A stretch of DNA of 64,000 nt from RGIG9115 sp045128915 (lineage in GTDB: Bacteria; Bacillota; Clostridia; UBA1381): NCBI GenBank assembly GCA_045128915.1, contig JBGVIT010000044.1:73326-137325 (forward strand), in the 5' to 3' direction. Position numbers and translations under genes: made by a program. The notes under the pieces are model-generated. The model did not search any database. It saw only the letters and a list, made by a program, of their open reading frames with translations, and was not told the origin of the DNA. This document shows positions 51,444-61,338 of this stretch, in pieces. Each line of letters starts with the position of its first letter. The first letter of the stretch is position 1.

Positions 51444-52441
51444 AGCATTATAACATACCGGTGTTTGTTCCACATCTTGGATGCCCTCATGACTGTGTGT
51501 TTTGCAGTCAGAAATCTATAACCGGAACGGACGGCTCCATCACAGAAGAAAAAACGCGTGAGATTATAGATGATTATATCAAAAATATAAACCCAAAAGG
51601 CTATACTGAAATTGCGTTTTTCGGTGGAAGCTTTACGGGAATAGACCATAGCTTAAGACATGCACTGCTAAAAACCGCTAAAGAATATATCGACAAAGGT
51701 GTAGCAGACGGAATAAGACTTTCAACAAGACCTGACTATATAGATTCGGAAATTCTTGATGAGCTTAAGGAGTTTGGTGTTACCGCAATAGAGCTTGGCG
51801 TTCAGTCATTGGATGATGAGGTGCTAAGAGCAAGCGGCAGAGGTCATGACAGGGACTGTGTTATAAAATCAGCAGAGCTTATTAAAAAATATGGCTTTGA
51901 GCTTGGGCTTCAAATGATGACGGGGCTTCCTTGCGATACACCGCAAAAATCAGTAGATACAGCAAAGGCTATTGCAAGTCTGAAGCCTGATACAGTTCGT
52001 GTTTATCCAACGTTGGTAATTCGCTCTACGGCACTTCATAAAATGATGTCAGACGGTGACTATATACCTTGGGAGCTTGATACAACCATAGATGTTCTGG
52101 CTGATGTCAGACAGATTTTTGATAATGCAGGAATACGTATTATCAGAATGGGGCTTCAGACTACTGATGAAATTTGTCCCGGAGCCGCAGTTGTGGGGGG
52201 GCCGTTTCATGAGGCAATAGGCGAGCTTGCACAAAACCGAGTTTTTTTGCGGAAGCTTGTTGATGTGGTTGAAGGCATAAATGATGAAACTGTATGTATT
52301 TCATGTAATAAAAGCGATGTGTCCAAAATAATCGGACACAAGCGTTGTAACGCAGAAGAAATTTATAAAAAATACAAAAAGAAATTAAAGCTTTATCCTG
52401 AAGATAATATTCCTGAAGGAGAGCTTAGATTATTGAGGTGA
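51440..52441 (+). CDS. Elp3-like radical SAM protein
   Basis: A 333-residue radical S-adenosylmethionine enzyme. The [4Fe-4S] cysteines are Cys15, Cys19 and Cys22 (CPHDCVFC), followed by FFGGSFTGI (about 52-60) and STRPDYID. It resembles the radical SAM half of Elp3 (tRNA U34 modification) but lacks the acetyltransferase half. It recurs between rnc and smc in many Clostridia with no defined function. Two to four cysteines near the C-terminus (VCISCNKSD, HKRCN) could hold a second cluster. Confidence 0.88.
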   Translation: MKHYNIPVFVPHLGCPHDCVFCSQKSITGTDGSITEEKTREIIDDYIKNINPKGYTEIAFFGGSFTGIDHSLRHALLKTAKEYIDKGVADGIRLSTRPDYIDSEILDELKEFGVTAIELGVQSLDDEVLRASGRGHDRDCVIKSAELIKKYGFELGLQMMTGLPCDTPQKSVDTAKAIASLKPDTVRVYPTLVIRSTALHKMMSDGDYIPWELDTTIDVLADVRQIFDNAGIRIIRMGLQTTDEICPGAAVVGGPFHEAIGELAQNRVFLRKLVDVVEGINDETVCISCNKSDVSKIIGHKRCNAEEIYKKYKKKLKLYPEDNIPEGELRLLR

Positions 52442-52448
52442 AAAACCA

Positions 52449-55400
52449 TTGTTTTTAAAAAGATTGGAGCTGCAGGGTTTTAAATCCTTTGCAGATAAGA
52501 CGGTTCTTGAATTCGGCAGCGGTGTAACCGCCGTTGTAGGACCTAACGGCAGCGGAAAAAGTAACATTTCTGATGCAATAAGATGGGTAATGGGCGAAAT
52601 GAGTGCAAAATCACTTCGCGGCTCAAATATGCAGGATGTTATTTTTGCCGGCACTCAGAAAAGAAAACCCTTAAACTATGCAGAAGTAAGCCTTGTGCTT
52701 GATAATTCTGATCGGGTTTTTAACGTAGATTATAACGAGGTAATAGTAACACGTCGTGTTTTCCGTTCAGGCGAAACTGCGTACCAGATTAACCGCGTCA
52801 ACTGCCGTTTAAAAGACATCCATGAGCTTTTTATGGATACAGGTCTCGGACGTGACGGATACTCTATTATCGGTCAGGGAAACGTATCCCAGATTTTGTC
52901 AACAAGAGCTGAGGACAGACGTAGCTTTTTTGAAGAAGCTGCCGGCGTTTCAAAATATAAGTACAAAAAAGAAGAGTCCATGAGAAAGCTTGCACAGGTG
53001 GAAGACAACCTTGTAAGAATAGGCGATATTACAACCGAGCTGGAAGGTCAGCTTGGTCCTTTGAAGAATCAATCGGAAAAAGCAAGAAAATATCTTCTTC
53101 TCTATGACGAATTCAAGGCGTTGGATATTAATTTATCAATGCTTTTATTTAAGCGCAACGAAGCATCAACCGAAGAGGTAGATAAAAACGCAGACCTTGT
53201 AAAAGGTGAGATTGATCAAATAAGAGAAAAGGAAAGCGAAACCGAATCCAAGATTTCTTCATGTTATGAACGAAGTGGAAAGCTTGAGGAGGAACAGAAC
53301 GAAAACAACGAAAAGCTTGTACAGAATCAGTCAGCGGTTATGGAGTGTAAAAACGAGGTATCCATCTCTGAAAACACCATAACAAACAATCTTGCAATGA
53401 CTGAACGATTAAACCTTGAGATAACACGTCACAACGAAAAGAGCAACGAATGTAAAGAAAAAATCGTTGAAGTAGAAGCTTCCATTGAAGCAAAAAAAGA
53501 TGAGCTAATAAAGCTTGGTGAGCAGCTTTCAGAAGCTCAGGGCGGAGAAAAGAAAATCACAGAGCATATTGCAGAGGTTGAAAACAGTATATCCGAAAGC
53601 CATGCACGAAATGCACAGCTTTTGAGTGATATTTCATCAGGACGTGCTACTGTAAGCGGTATAGAAGCTTTGAGAGAAAGCTATCTTTCAAGACGTGAGG
53701 TTTTGAATAACGAAAAAGAAAGCTTCCGCAAGAATATGGAGAACACCAAAAGCGAAGTAAGTCAGCTTAAAGAGCAAAGAAATGCACTTGTTGAAAAGGA
53801 TGCAAGATTAGGCGAGCTTATTAGCAAACAGAATAACGGTTTGTTTGAAAAAAGAGAGAGTGTAAGGGAGCTTACAGAGCAGCAGAATAATGCCCAGATA
53901 GAATACAGGTCCTTGTCATCTAAAAAACGTATTTTAGAAGATATGGAAAACGAATACGAAGGCTATGCAAAGAGCGTAAAGACTATTTTAAAGTCTGATG
54001 AGATGAAAAAATATGCCCTTTACGGAACAGTTGCAGGTTTGGTTGAAACGGATAAAAAGTACGCTGTTGCCATTGAAACTGCTCTTGGCGCATCATCTCA
54101 GAATATTATAACAGAAACAGAGGATGATGCAAAAGCAGGTATCGAATTTTTGCGCAGAACTAATTCAGGACGTGCAACGTTTTTGCCTATATCGTCTGTT
54201 AAAGGCAGAGCTCTTGACAATATAAACGAAATCCGGTCATGCAAGGGCTTTATGGGTGTTGGCTCAGACCTTATAAAATACAATCCCAAATATGATGAGA
54301 TTATGAAATCATTGCTTGGCAGAGTTGTTGTGGTTGATGAGCTTGACAACGGTATTGCTATGGCAAAAAAATTCGGCTACAAGTTCAGAATAGTGACCAT
54401 CCTCGGTGACACTCTTAATGCAGGCGGCTCAATGTCCGGCGGTAGCACCGGTAAAACGGGAGGCTTTTTGTCACGTGCTGCAGAGATTAAAACTCTCCGC
54501 AGCGAAATAGCTGAGCTTGAACGTACAATGAAGCTTCGCATTGAAAAAATCAACGAGGAAACAGCTCAGGTTGAGTCAATGTCAGAACGTCTTGAATCAT
54601 ATCTCCAGATGAAGAGAGAGTATGAAAACGATATTATCAAAACTGACGAAGCATTGCGACATCTTGGCGAAACTATTGACGACCGCAGTAATGCAGAGTT
54701 CGGATTTGATGAAGAGCTTGCAGACCTTGAAGCTAAGATAGCTCAGTCAGGCGAGGAAATAGCAGTTGCGCTTTCAAACATAAGAGGTCTTGAAAATAGC
54801 GAAAAAGAGGAAACAGCCAAAATTTCAGAGCTTGAAGAGAAAAAAGCAGAGCTTTTAAAGCTTCGTGATGATGCTGCGAATGGCAATGTAGAGCTTACTC
54901 TTGCACTTACCAATGTAAGACGTGATATAGACGAGCTTGTAAGAAATAAGCAGCAGCTTACAGAGGACGCAGAAAGGGAAACACTTGAAGCTGATAAAAA
55001 GCAGTCCGATATAGAAAACATAATCGTAACAAACGAAGCGCTTAAGGCATCTATTGAGCAGAAGCTTCAGTCTGCAAAGGAACTTGAAGCTGAGGGCGAA
55101 AAGATAAAGGAATATATAGAACAGCTTTCTAAGGATAAGGAAAGAGTTATAGAGGAGCTTAAGCTGATACAAGGTTCAAATAAAGAGTTGACAGACAGAC
55201 TTATTGCGCTTCAGCAGGAGCTTTCGAGAATAGAATCAAAGCAGGATAAGCTTTCTATGGAACGAGAGAATATAGTCAATCGTCTATGGGAGGATTACGA
55301 GCTTACAATTTCCGATGCAGAAGAAAGATTTATACAGCCCGAAAACGAGAAAGAGGACTCCAAGCGTCTTGCTGAGCTAAAATCAAGCATTAAATCTCTG

Positions 55401-56015
55401 GGCAATGTAAATATGGACTCTATTGAAGAATATAAGTCCGTTTCCGAGAGATATGAATTCTTGTCTAAGCAAAAAACAGACCTTGACGAATCAAAGAAGA
55501 ATTTGGAAAAGATAATTGAGTCAATGGAAGAACTTATGAAAGAACATTTCACAGACCAATTCTCTGCAATCAATGAAAGCTTTGGTTATGTATTCCGTGA
55601 GTTGTTTGGCGGCGGAAAGGGAAGACTTTATCTTCGTGATCCTGAAAACGTTCTGGAGAGCGGTATCGAAATAGAAGTTCAGCTCCCGGGCAAAGGCTTG
55701 CAAAATATTAACCTTTACTCAGGTGGTGAAAAGTCATTTATTGCCATAGCGTTGCTTTTTGCAATCTTAAGAGTAAAGCCGGCGCCATTTTGCATACTTG
55801 ACGAGATAGACGCAGCTCTTGACGATGTTAATGTTGCAAGATTTGCTACATATCTCAAGAACTATCTTGACCAGTCGCAGTTTATAGTAATTACGCACAG
55901 ACGTGGTACTATGGAAGCGGCAAATATTATGTATGGTGTTACCATGCAGGAAAAAGGTGTATCAAAGCTTCTTTCATTGCATATGGATGATGTTGACGAT
56001 ACTATGGTGAATTAA
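52449..56015 (+). CDS. smc: Chromosome partition protein SMC
   Basis: A 1188-residue ATPase that organises the chromosome. Walker A GPNGSGKSN is at about 31-39, a coiled coil runs from 165 to 500, the hinge covers about 520-675 (YGTVAGLVETDKKYAVAIETALG to GGSMSGG), a second coiled coil follows, and the C-terminal head has the signature LYSGGEKS (about 1088) and Walker B CILDEIDAALDD (about 1115). TTG is the start codon, 8 nt after GAGGTG. The gene is 7 nt after the radical SAM gene and 9 nt before ftsY, as in B. subtilis. Confidence 0.98.
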   Translation: MFLKRLELQGFKSFADKTVLEFGSGVTAVVGPNGSGKSNISDAIRWVMGEMSAKSLRGSNMQDVIFAGTQKRKPLNYAEVSLVLDNSDRVFNVDYNEVIVTRRVFRSGETAYQINRVNCRLKDIHELFMDTGLGRDGYSIIGQGNVSQILSTRAEDRRSFFEEAAGVSKYKYKKEESMRKLAQVEDNLVRIGDITTELEGQLGPLKNQSEKARKYLLLYDEFKALDINLSMLLFKRNEASTEEVDKNADLVKGEIDQIREKESETESKISSCYERSGKLEEEQNENNEKLVQNQSAVMECKNEVSISENTITNNLAMTERLNLEITRHNEKSNECKEKIVEVEASIEAKKDELIKLGEQLSEAQGGEKKITEHIAEVENSISESHARNAQLLSDISSGRATVSGIEALRESYLSRREVLNNEKESFRKNMENTKSEVSQLKEQRNALVEKDARLGELISKQNNGLFEKRESVRELTEQQNNAQIEYRSLSSKKRILEDMENEYEGYAKSVKTILKSDEMKKYALYGTVAGLVETDKKYAVAIETALGASSQNIITETEDDAKAGIEFLRRTNSGRATFLPISSVKGRALDNINEIRSCKGFMGVGSDLIKYNPKYDEIMKSLLGRVVVVDELDNGIAMAKKFGYKFRIVTILGDTLNAGGSMSGGSTGKTGGFLSRAAEIKTLRSEIAELERTMKLRIEKINEETAQVESMSERLESYLQMKREYENDIIKTDEALRHLGETIDDRSNAEFGFDEELADLEAKIAQSGEEIAVALSNIRGLENSEKEETAKISELEEKKAELLKLRDDAANGNVELTLALTNVRRDIDELVRNKQQLTEDAERETLEADKKQSDIENIIVTNEALKASIEQKLQSAKELEAEGEKIKEYIEQLSKDKERVIEELKLIQGSNKELTDRLIALQQELSRIESKQDKLSMERENIVNRLWEDYELTISDAEERFIQPENEKEDSKRLAELKSSIKSLGNVNMDSIEEYKSVSERYEFLSKQKTDLDESKKNLEKIIESMEELMKEHFTDQFSAINESFGYVFRELFGGGKGRLYLRDPENVLESGIEIEVQLPGKGLQNINLYSGGEKSFIAIALLFAILRVKPAPFCILDEIDAALDDVNVARFATYLKNYLDQSQFIVITHRRGTMEAANIMYGVTMQEKGVSKLLSLHMDDVDDTMVN

Positions 56016-56024
56016 GGAGAACTT

Positions 56025-56936
56025 ATGGGTTTTTTTGATAAGTTGAAAAGCGGTCTTGGCAAAACAAGAGACGCACTTTCTCAGCAGGTAAATAATGTAT
56101 TTAAAACATTTGTCAAGGTTGATGAAGAATTGTTTGAAAGCCTTGAAGAAGCGCTTATAATGGCTGACTTGGGCGTAGAGACATCAAGCTTTATTATAAG
56201 CGAGCTTGAGGATCGTGTAAGAAGTGCAAGAATAGAGGATGCAGAGCTTGTAAAAGAGGAGCTTAAGAATGTAATTTCAGAAATCCTTACAGATGTAGAT
56301 ACATCTATGCATATTAACACAAAACCGTCTGTTGTACTTGTAATAGGTGTAAACGGAGTAGGCAAAACCACAAGCATAGGAAAGCTTGCAACCTATTATA
56401 AATCTCAGGGCAAGAAAGTGTTGCTTGCAGCAGCAGATACATTCCGCGCCGCTGCAATAGACCAGCTTGATGTATGGGCAGAAAGGTCAGGCTGTGACAT
56501 TATCAAGCATAAAGAAAACAGCGATCCTGCCGCAGTTGTATTTGATGCCTGCAATGCAGCAAAAGCGAGAGGAACGGATTTGCTCATATGCGATACAGCC
56601 GGCAGACTTCACAACAAGAAAAATCTTATGGCAGAGCTTGAAAAAATAAGTCGCATTATAGATAGAGAACTTCCCGGTTGTGATAAAGAAATACTTCTCG
56701 TACTTGATGCCACAACAGGGCAGAATGCCGTAAGTCAGGCGCAGCTTTTTGGCGAAGTAGCAAAAATCAGCGGTATAATTTTAACAAAGCTTGACGGCAC
56801 CGCTAAAGGCGGAATAGTGGTTGCAATTTCCAAACAACAGCAAATTCCCGTCAAATTTATCGGAGTGGGCGAGCAGGTAGATGATTTGCAGGTATTTGAT
56901 GCAAAGTCATTTGCCAAGGCATTATTTGATGAATAA
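56025..56936 (+). CDS. ftsY: SRP receptor FtsY
   Basis: GTPase that docks SRP-ribosome complexes at the membrane. The 303-residue protein has only a short N-terminal part, without the acidic A domain of E. coli. The N domain (about 20-90) precedes the G domain with GVNGVGKTTS (about 108-117), DTFRAAA, DTAGRLHNKKNL (about 187) and TKLDGTAKGG (about 247). It works with the SRP RNA encoded at 8.2 kb. ffh does not follow, unlike many Firmicutes. Confidence 0.97.
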   Translation: MGFFDKLKSGLGKTRDALSQQVNNVFKTFVKVDEELFESLEEALIMADLGVETSSFIISELEDRVRSARIEDAELVKEELKNVISEILTDVDTSMHINTKPSVVLVIGVNGVGKTTSIGKLATYYKSQGKKVLLAAADTFRAAAIDQLDVWAERSGCDIIKHKENSDPAAVVFDACNAAKARGTDLLICDTAGRLHNKKNLMAELEKISRIIDRELPGCDKEILLVLDATTGQNAVSQAQLFGEVAKISGIILTKLDGTAKGGIVVAISKQQQIPVKFIGVGEQVDDLQVFDAKSFAKALFDE

Positions 56937-56965
56937 TATGTGAATGTTTAAAAATGTATATACAG

Positions 56966-57031
56966 TTTAATAGCAAGATATTAGTTGAAATCCGCACTAT
57001 TGCGGATTTCTATTGATTTTTTGCTATTAAA
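56966..57031 (+). terminator. Nested inverted repeat after ftsY
   Basis: The inner stem GAAATCCGCA (56987-56996) / TGCGGATTTC (57001-57010) is perfect with a 4-nt loop, then TATTGATTTTTT. An outer inverted repeat, TTTAATAGCAA (56966-56976) / TTGCTATTAAA (57021-57031), encloses it. The rest of the 241-bp gap (56937-57177) shows no gene; TACAAT at 57102-57107 is a possible polC -10 without a good -35. Confidence 0.75.
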
Positions 57032-57177
57032 ATTTTAACGTAACACGCCGTTCGATGTGCCATAGTACACTTTCGGGCAGGGTAAAATGCGGTTTTTGTT
57101 GTACAATACTTCGTTTTGTCCAATTACCGATATTTTTAAACATTTCCTCTTTTATAAGTTAAGAAAGGATTTTTTAA

Positions 57178-60100
57178 ATGAAACCAAAGCTTAGTGTGAT
57201 TTTTGATTTGATAACAAATCCTGAAATCAAAGAGCTTCAAGTAGAAAAAATGAGCGTTTCAAAGCATCGCAGACGAGTATGGCTTACGTTTCCTGAAATG
57301 CTTTCCAAAGAACGTGAAGCACTTATAAAAAGCGAGCTTAAAAGAATATACCACCTTGAAGCAGTAAATATAGACTATGTTCAGCATGAAAAGGAATTTC
57401 AGACTGCAAATGATTTTGTGTATATGCCTGAAGAAAACGCGTTTCCTGATAACGCACCTGAGTCGTCTGCTGCTGTAAACAACCAAGATGTACAGCCGCA
57501 AGGGCATGTCGTTGCAAATGAGGTTATATACGGCAGAGGTATAAGAGGCGAACTTACTCCAATATCCGCAATAAATGAAAACTCCGGTCTGGTAGTAGTC
57601 AGGGGACACGTGTTCAATGTAGAAATCCGTGATATAACAAGCAGAAAAACAGAAAAGCAGTTTCACATAGTGACCTTTGATATTACAGACTATCAGGATT
57701 CTATTTCTGTACAGCTTTTTGTTGACAAAACAGATGATGACGAGGAATTCAAAAGAGTCAAAAGCGGAATTAAAAAGGATTCATTTGTAATAGTGCGGGG
57801 CAGGGCGCAGTATAATGACTATGCCCATGAGGTTGTGATTTCTGCCAATGCAGTAGCGCCTACTGAAGATTTCAGACCTGTGCGTAAGGACGAAAGTCCT
57901 GAAAAGAGAGTAGAGCTGCATATGCATACTCAAATGTCAGCTATGGATGCTGTAACGTCTGCAGGTGACCTTATAAAGCGTGCAATCAGTTGGGGACATA
58001 AGGCGGTAGCAATAACTGACCATGGTGTTGTTCAGTCATACCCTGACGGAATGAAACATTCAGGGAATAACGAAAAAATCAAGGTTATTTATGGCGTTGA
58101 GGGGTATCTTGTAGATGACAGCGCAAAGATAATAACAGACTGTGATAATGTTGGATTTGACAGTACATTTGTAGTTTTCGATATTGAAACGACGGGACTA
58201 AATAACAAGACAGATGGTATAACAGAAATCGGTGCAGTAAAAGTACAATCAGGAAAGATAATAGACCACTTTTCCACGTTTGTAAATCCCAAGATGCACA
58301 TACCCGAACATATAACAGACCTTACGGGAATTTCGGATGAAACTGTAAGCAATGCACCTATAATTGAAGAAGTTCTTCCGGAGTTTTTAGAATTTTGCTC
58401 CGGCTGCATGCTTGTGGCACAAAACGCGAAGTTTGACACGGGATTTATCAAAGTGGCTTGTAAAAAGTTTGGATACGAATACAGCTTTGCACACATGGAT
58501 ACTCTTATCCTTGCAAGATGCCTGCATCCCGAACTTGCAAATCATAAGCTTGATACTCTTTCAAAGTTTTATAATGTGGTGCTTAAAAATCATCACAGAG
58601 CAGTTGATGACGCTGCGGCTACTGCTGATGTGTTTCTGAAAATGCTCGATGAGCTTTCGGAAAAGGGAATAAATGATTATTCTACACTAAATGACGTGTA
58701 TGATATAAGAGATGCTGCTAAGAAAAACAGAGCGCATCATATAATACTCCTTGCCAAAAATCAGCAGGGAATAAGAAATATATATGAAATGGTGTCAGCT
58801 TCACATCTTAAATATTTCTTCCGAACACCAAGAATTCCAAGAAGTCTGCTTGAAGAAAAGAGAGATGGTCTTATAATCGGTTCAGCCTGCGAAGCAGGAG
58901 AACTGTTTTCGGCTCTAGTTGGCGGCAGTGACGAGGAAACTCTCATGAACATTGCATCCTTCTATGATTATCTGGAAATTCAGCCCATAGGCAACAATGC
59001 ATATATGAAAGAGTCAGACGAGCATCCTGATGTTAAGACGGATGAGGATTTAATGAATCTCAACAGACGCATAGTAGAGCTTGGAGAAAAGCTTGGTAAG
59101 CCTGTGGCTGCAACCTGCGATGTTCATTTCATTGATCCTGAGGGTGCAAACTACCGAAAAATCCTTATGCATTATAAAGGCTTTAAGGATGCGGACAAGC
59201 AGGCGCCTTTATACTTCAGGACTACTGAAGAAATGCTTGAAGAATTTTCATATCTTGGTAAAGAAAAAGCATATGAGGTTGTAGTAACTAACACAAATCT
59301 CATTGCAGATATGATAGAAAATGTACGTCCTATCCCAAAGGAGAAATGTCCGCCTGAAATTGATGGTGCTGAGGATGATATAGTAAACGATTCCCACAGA
59401 AAAGCCAAAGCAATATATGGCGATCCGCTTCCCGAAGTGGTTCAGGAAAGATTGGATAAGGAGCTTTATTCAATTACAACCTACGGTTTTTCCGTTATGT
59501 ACAAAATAGCTCAGGAGCTTGTTAGAAAATCACTTTCGGACGGATATCTTGTAGGCTCAAGAGGCTCTGTTGGTTCGTCGTTTGTAGCATTTTTGTCGGA
59601 TATAACAGAGGTAAACTCCTTACCGCCGCATTATATATGCCCCGAATGTAAAAATTCCGAATTTGTTCACGGAACCGACATATCAGGCTGTGACCTTCCG
59701 GATAAAAAGTGTCCCAAGTGCGGAGCGGAATATTTGAAAGACGGTCACAATATACCTTTTGAAACATTTCTCGGTTTTAAGGGCGATAAGGAGCCTGATA
59801 TCGACCTTAACTTCTCAGGTGATTATCAGCCTACTATCCACAAATATACGGAAACCTTCTTTGGTGAAGGCCATGTGTTCAGGGCAGGAACAATAGGAAC
59901 TGTAGCTGAGAAAACTGCCTACGGATATGTAAGAAAGTATTCGGAGGAAAAAGGAATACCTATCAGGAATGCTGAAATGAAAAGACTTGCTGCAGGCTGT
60001 GTTGGAGTAAAGAGAACGTCAGGACAGCATCCCGGCGGTATAATAGTTGTGCCGTTTAAAAATGACATACACGAATTCTGTCCTATTCAGCATCCGGCAG

Positions 60101-61224
60101 ACGATGTTAATTCCGATATTATAACAACCCATTTTGATTATCACTCAATCGACCAGAACCTATTAAAGCTCGACGAGCTTGGTCACGATGATCCGACGGT
60201 AATTAAAATGCTCACAGACCTGACGGGTATTGATCCGCAAAAAATCCGTCTTGACGATCCTGAAACCATGAGTCTCTTTACAAGCACCGACGCTCTTAAG
60301 ATTAATTCCGATATAGGCTCAACCGTAGGCACTTACGGAGTTCCGGAGTTTGGAACAAAGTTTGTTCGGCAGATGCTGGTTGATACCAAGCCAACAACCT
60401 TTTCGGAACTTGTAAGAATATCAGGGCTTTCTCACGGAACTGACGTTTGGCTGAACAATGCTCAGGACCTTATTCAATCGGGAACAACAACCCTTAGTAA
60501 CGCCATATGTTGTCGTGACGATATAATGCTCTATCTTATAAATCAGGGAGTAGATCCCGGCCATTCTTTCAAAATAATGGAGGCTGTAAGAAAAGGCAAG
60601 GGATTAACGCCTGACGACGAGGCAGCAATGAAAGCTGCAGGAGTACCGGATTGGTATTTGAAATCTTGTAAAACTATCAAATACATGTTTCCTAAAGCCC
60701 ATGCAGTTGCATACGTTACCATGGCGTTTCGAATAGCATATTGTAAGGTACATCATCCCGAAGCATTTTACATAGCATATTTCTCTGTTCGTGCAGATGA
60801 TTTTGATGCATCAATCATGGCAAACGGTATGCAGGTTGCAAGGCAGGCAATGGACGACCTTTTGGAAAAGAAAAAGAATAATACCATATCTCCGAAAGAA
60901 GAAAACCTCATTCCTATTTTGGAAATCTGTATAGAGATGTACGCAAGAGGAATAAACTTTGTTAAGGTTGACCTTTACAAGTCTCATGCCACAAACTTCT
61001 TACAGACGCCCGATGGAATTCTTCCGCCGCTTAATGCTCTGCCCGGTATGGGTGAAAACGCAGCCAGAAGTATTATGGAAGAAAGAGAAAACGGTGAATT
61101 CAAAACAAGGGAAGAGCTGCGCGTAAGAACAGGTATAACAAAAACCGTTATGGAGCTTCTGGAAATGAATCGCTGTCTTGACGGCCTACCGGAAACAGAT
61201 CAGGTATCACTTTTTGATTTTTAA
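57178..61224 (+). CDS. polC: DNA polymerase III alpha subunit, PolC type
   Basis: Replicative polymerase of low-GC Gram-positives, 1348 residues. Order of domains: N-terminal domain (1-120), OB fold (about 130-235), PHP domain with ELHMHTQMSAMDAV (about 245-258), the inserted proofreading exonuclease with FDIETTGLNNKTDGITEIG (about 333-351) and the HRAVDDAAAT motif (about 477), the rest of PHP, then the polymerase with the catalytic aspartates of PDIDLNFSG (about 874-882). Before these lies a CPEC/CPKC zinc-binding loop (about 822-846). The start has AAAGGA about 8 nt upstream. Confidence 0.98.
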   Translation: MKPKLSVIFDLITNPEIKELQVEKMSVSKHRRRVWLTFPEMLSKEREALIKSELKRIYHLEAVNIDYVQHEKEFQTANDFVYMPEENAFPDNAPESSAAVNNQDVQPQGHVVANEVIYGRGIRGELTPISAINENSGLVVVRGHVFNVEIRDITSRKTEKQFHIVTFDITDYQDSISVQLFVDKTDDDEEFKRVKSGIKKDSFVIVRGRAQYNDYAHEVVISANAVAPTEDFRPVRKDESPEKRVELHMHTQMSAMDAVTSAGDLIKRAISWGHKAVAITDHGVVQSYPDGMKHSGNNEKIKVIYGVEGYLVDDSAKIITDCDNVGFDSTFVVFDIETTGLNNKTDGITEIGAVKVQSGKIIDHFSTFVNPKMHIPEHITDLTGISDETVSNAPIIEEVLPEFLEFCSGCMLVAQNAKFDTGFIKVACKKFGYEYSFAHMDTLILARCLHPELANHKLDTLSKFYNVVLKNHHRAVDDAAATADVFLKMLDELSEKGINDYSTLNDVYDIRDAAKKNRAHHIILLAKNQQGIRNIYEMVSASHLKYFFRTPRIPRSLLEEKRDGLIIGSACEAGELFSALVGGSDEETLMNIASFYDYLEIQPIGNNAYMKESDEHPDVKTDEDLMNLNRRIVELGEKLGKPVAATCDVHFIDPEGANYRKILMHYKGFKDADKQAPLYFRTTEEMLEEFSYLGKEKAYEVVVTNTNLIADMIENVRPIPKEKCPPEIDGAEDDIVNDSHRKAKAIYGDPLPEVVQERLDKELYSITTYGFSVMYKIAQELVRKSLSDGYLVGSRGSVGSSFVAFLSDITEVNSLPPHYICPECKNSEFVHGTDISGCDLPDKKCPKCGAEYLKDGHNIPFETFLGFKGDKEPDIDLNFSGDYQPTIHKYTETFFGEGHVFRAGTIGTVAEKTAYGYVRKYSEEKGIPIRNAEMKRLAAGCVGVKRTSGQHPGGIIVVPFKNDIHEFCPIQHPADDVNSDIITTHFDYHSIDQNLLKLDELGHDDPTVIKMLTDLTGIDPQKIRLDDPETMSLFTSTDALKINSDIGSTVGTYGVPEFGTKFVRQMLVDTKPTTFSELVRISGLSHGTDVWLNNAQDLIQSGTTTLSNAICCRDDIMLYLINQGVDPGHSFKIMEAVRKGKGLTPDDEAAMKAAGVPDWYLKSCKTIKYMFPKAHAVAYVTMAFRIAYCKVHHPEAFYIAYFSVRADDFDASIMANGMQVARQAMDDLLEKKKNNTISPKEENLIPILEICIEMYARGINFVKVDLYKSHATNFLQTPDGILPPLNALPGMGENAARSIMEERENGEFKTREELRVRTGITKTVMELLEMNRCLDGLPETDQVSLFDF

Positions 61225-61227
61225 TTT

Positions 61228-61258
61228 AAAGAAATCTGCATTTTATGCAGATTTCTTT
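61228..61258 (+). terminator. Terminator after polC
   Basis: AAAGAAATCTGCA (61228-61240), 5-nt loop, TGCAGATTTCTTT (61246-61258). Confidence 0.88.
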
Positions 61259-61338
61259 TGCTTTAGCGATTTAACAGTAGAATAAACAAGCATCGGTCAT
61301 CATATATTTTTATAGTTAAAAACTGCGAGGGGTGACAG

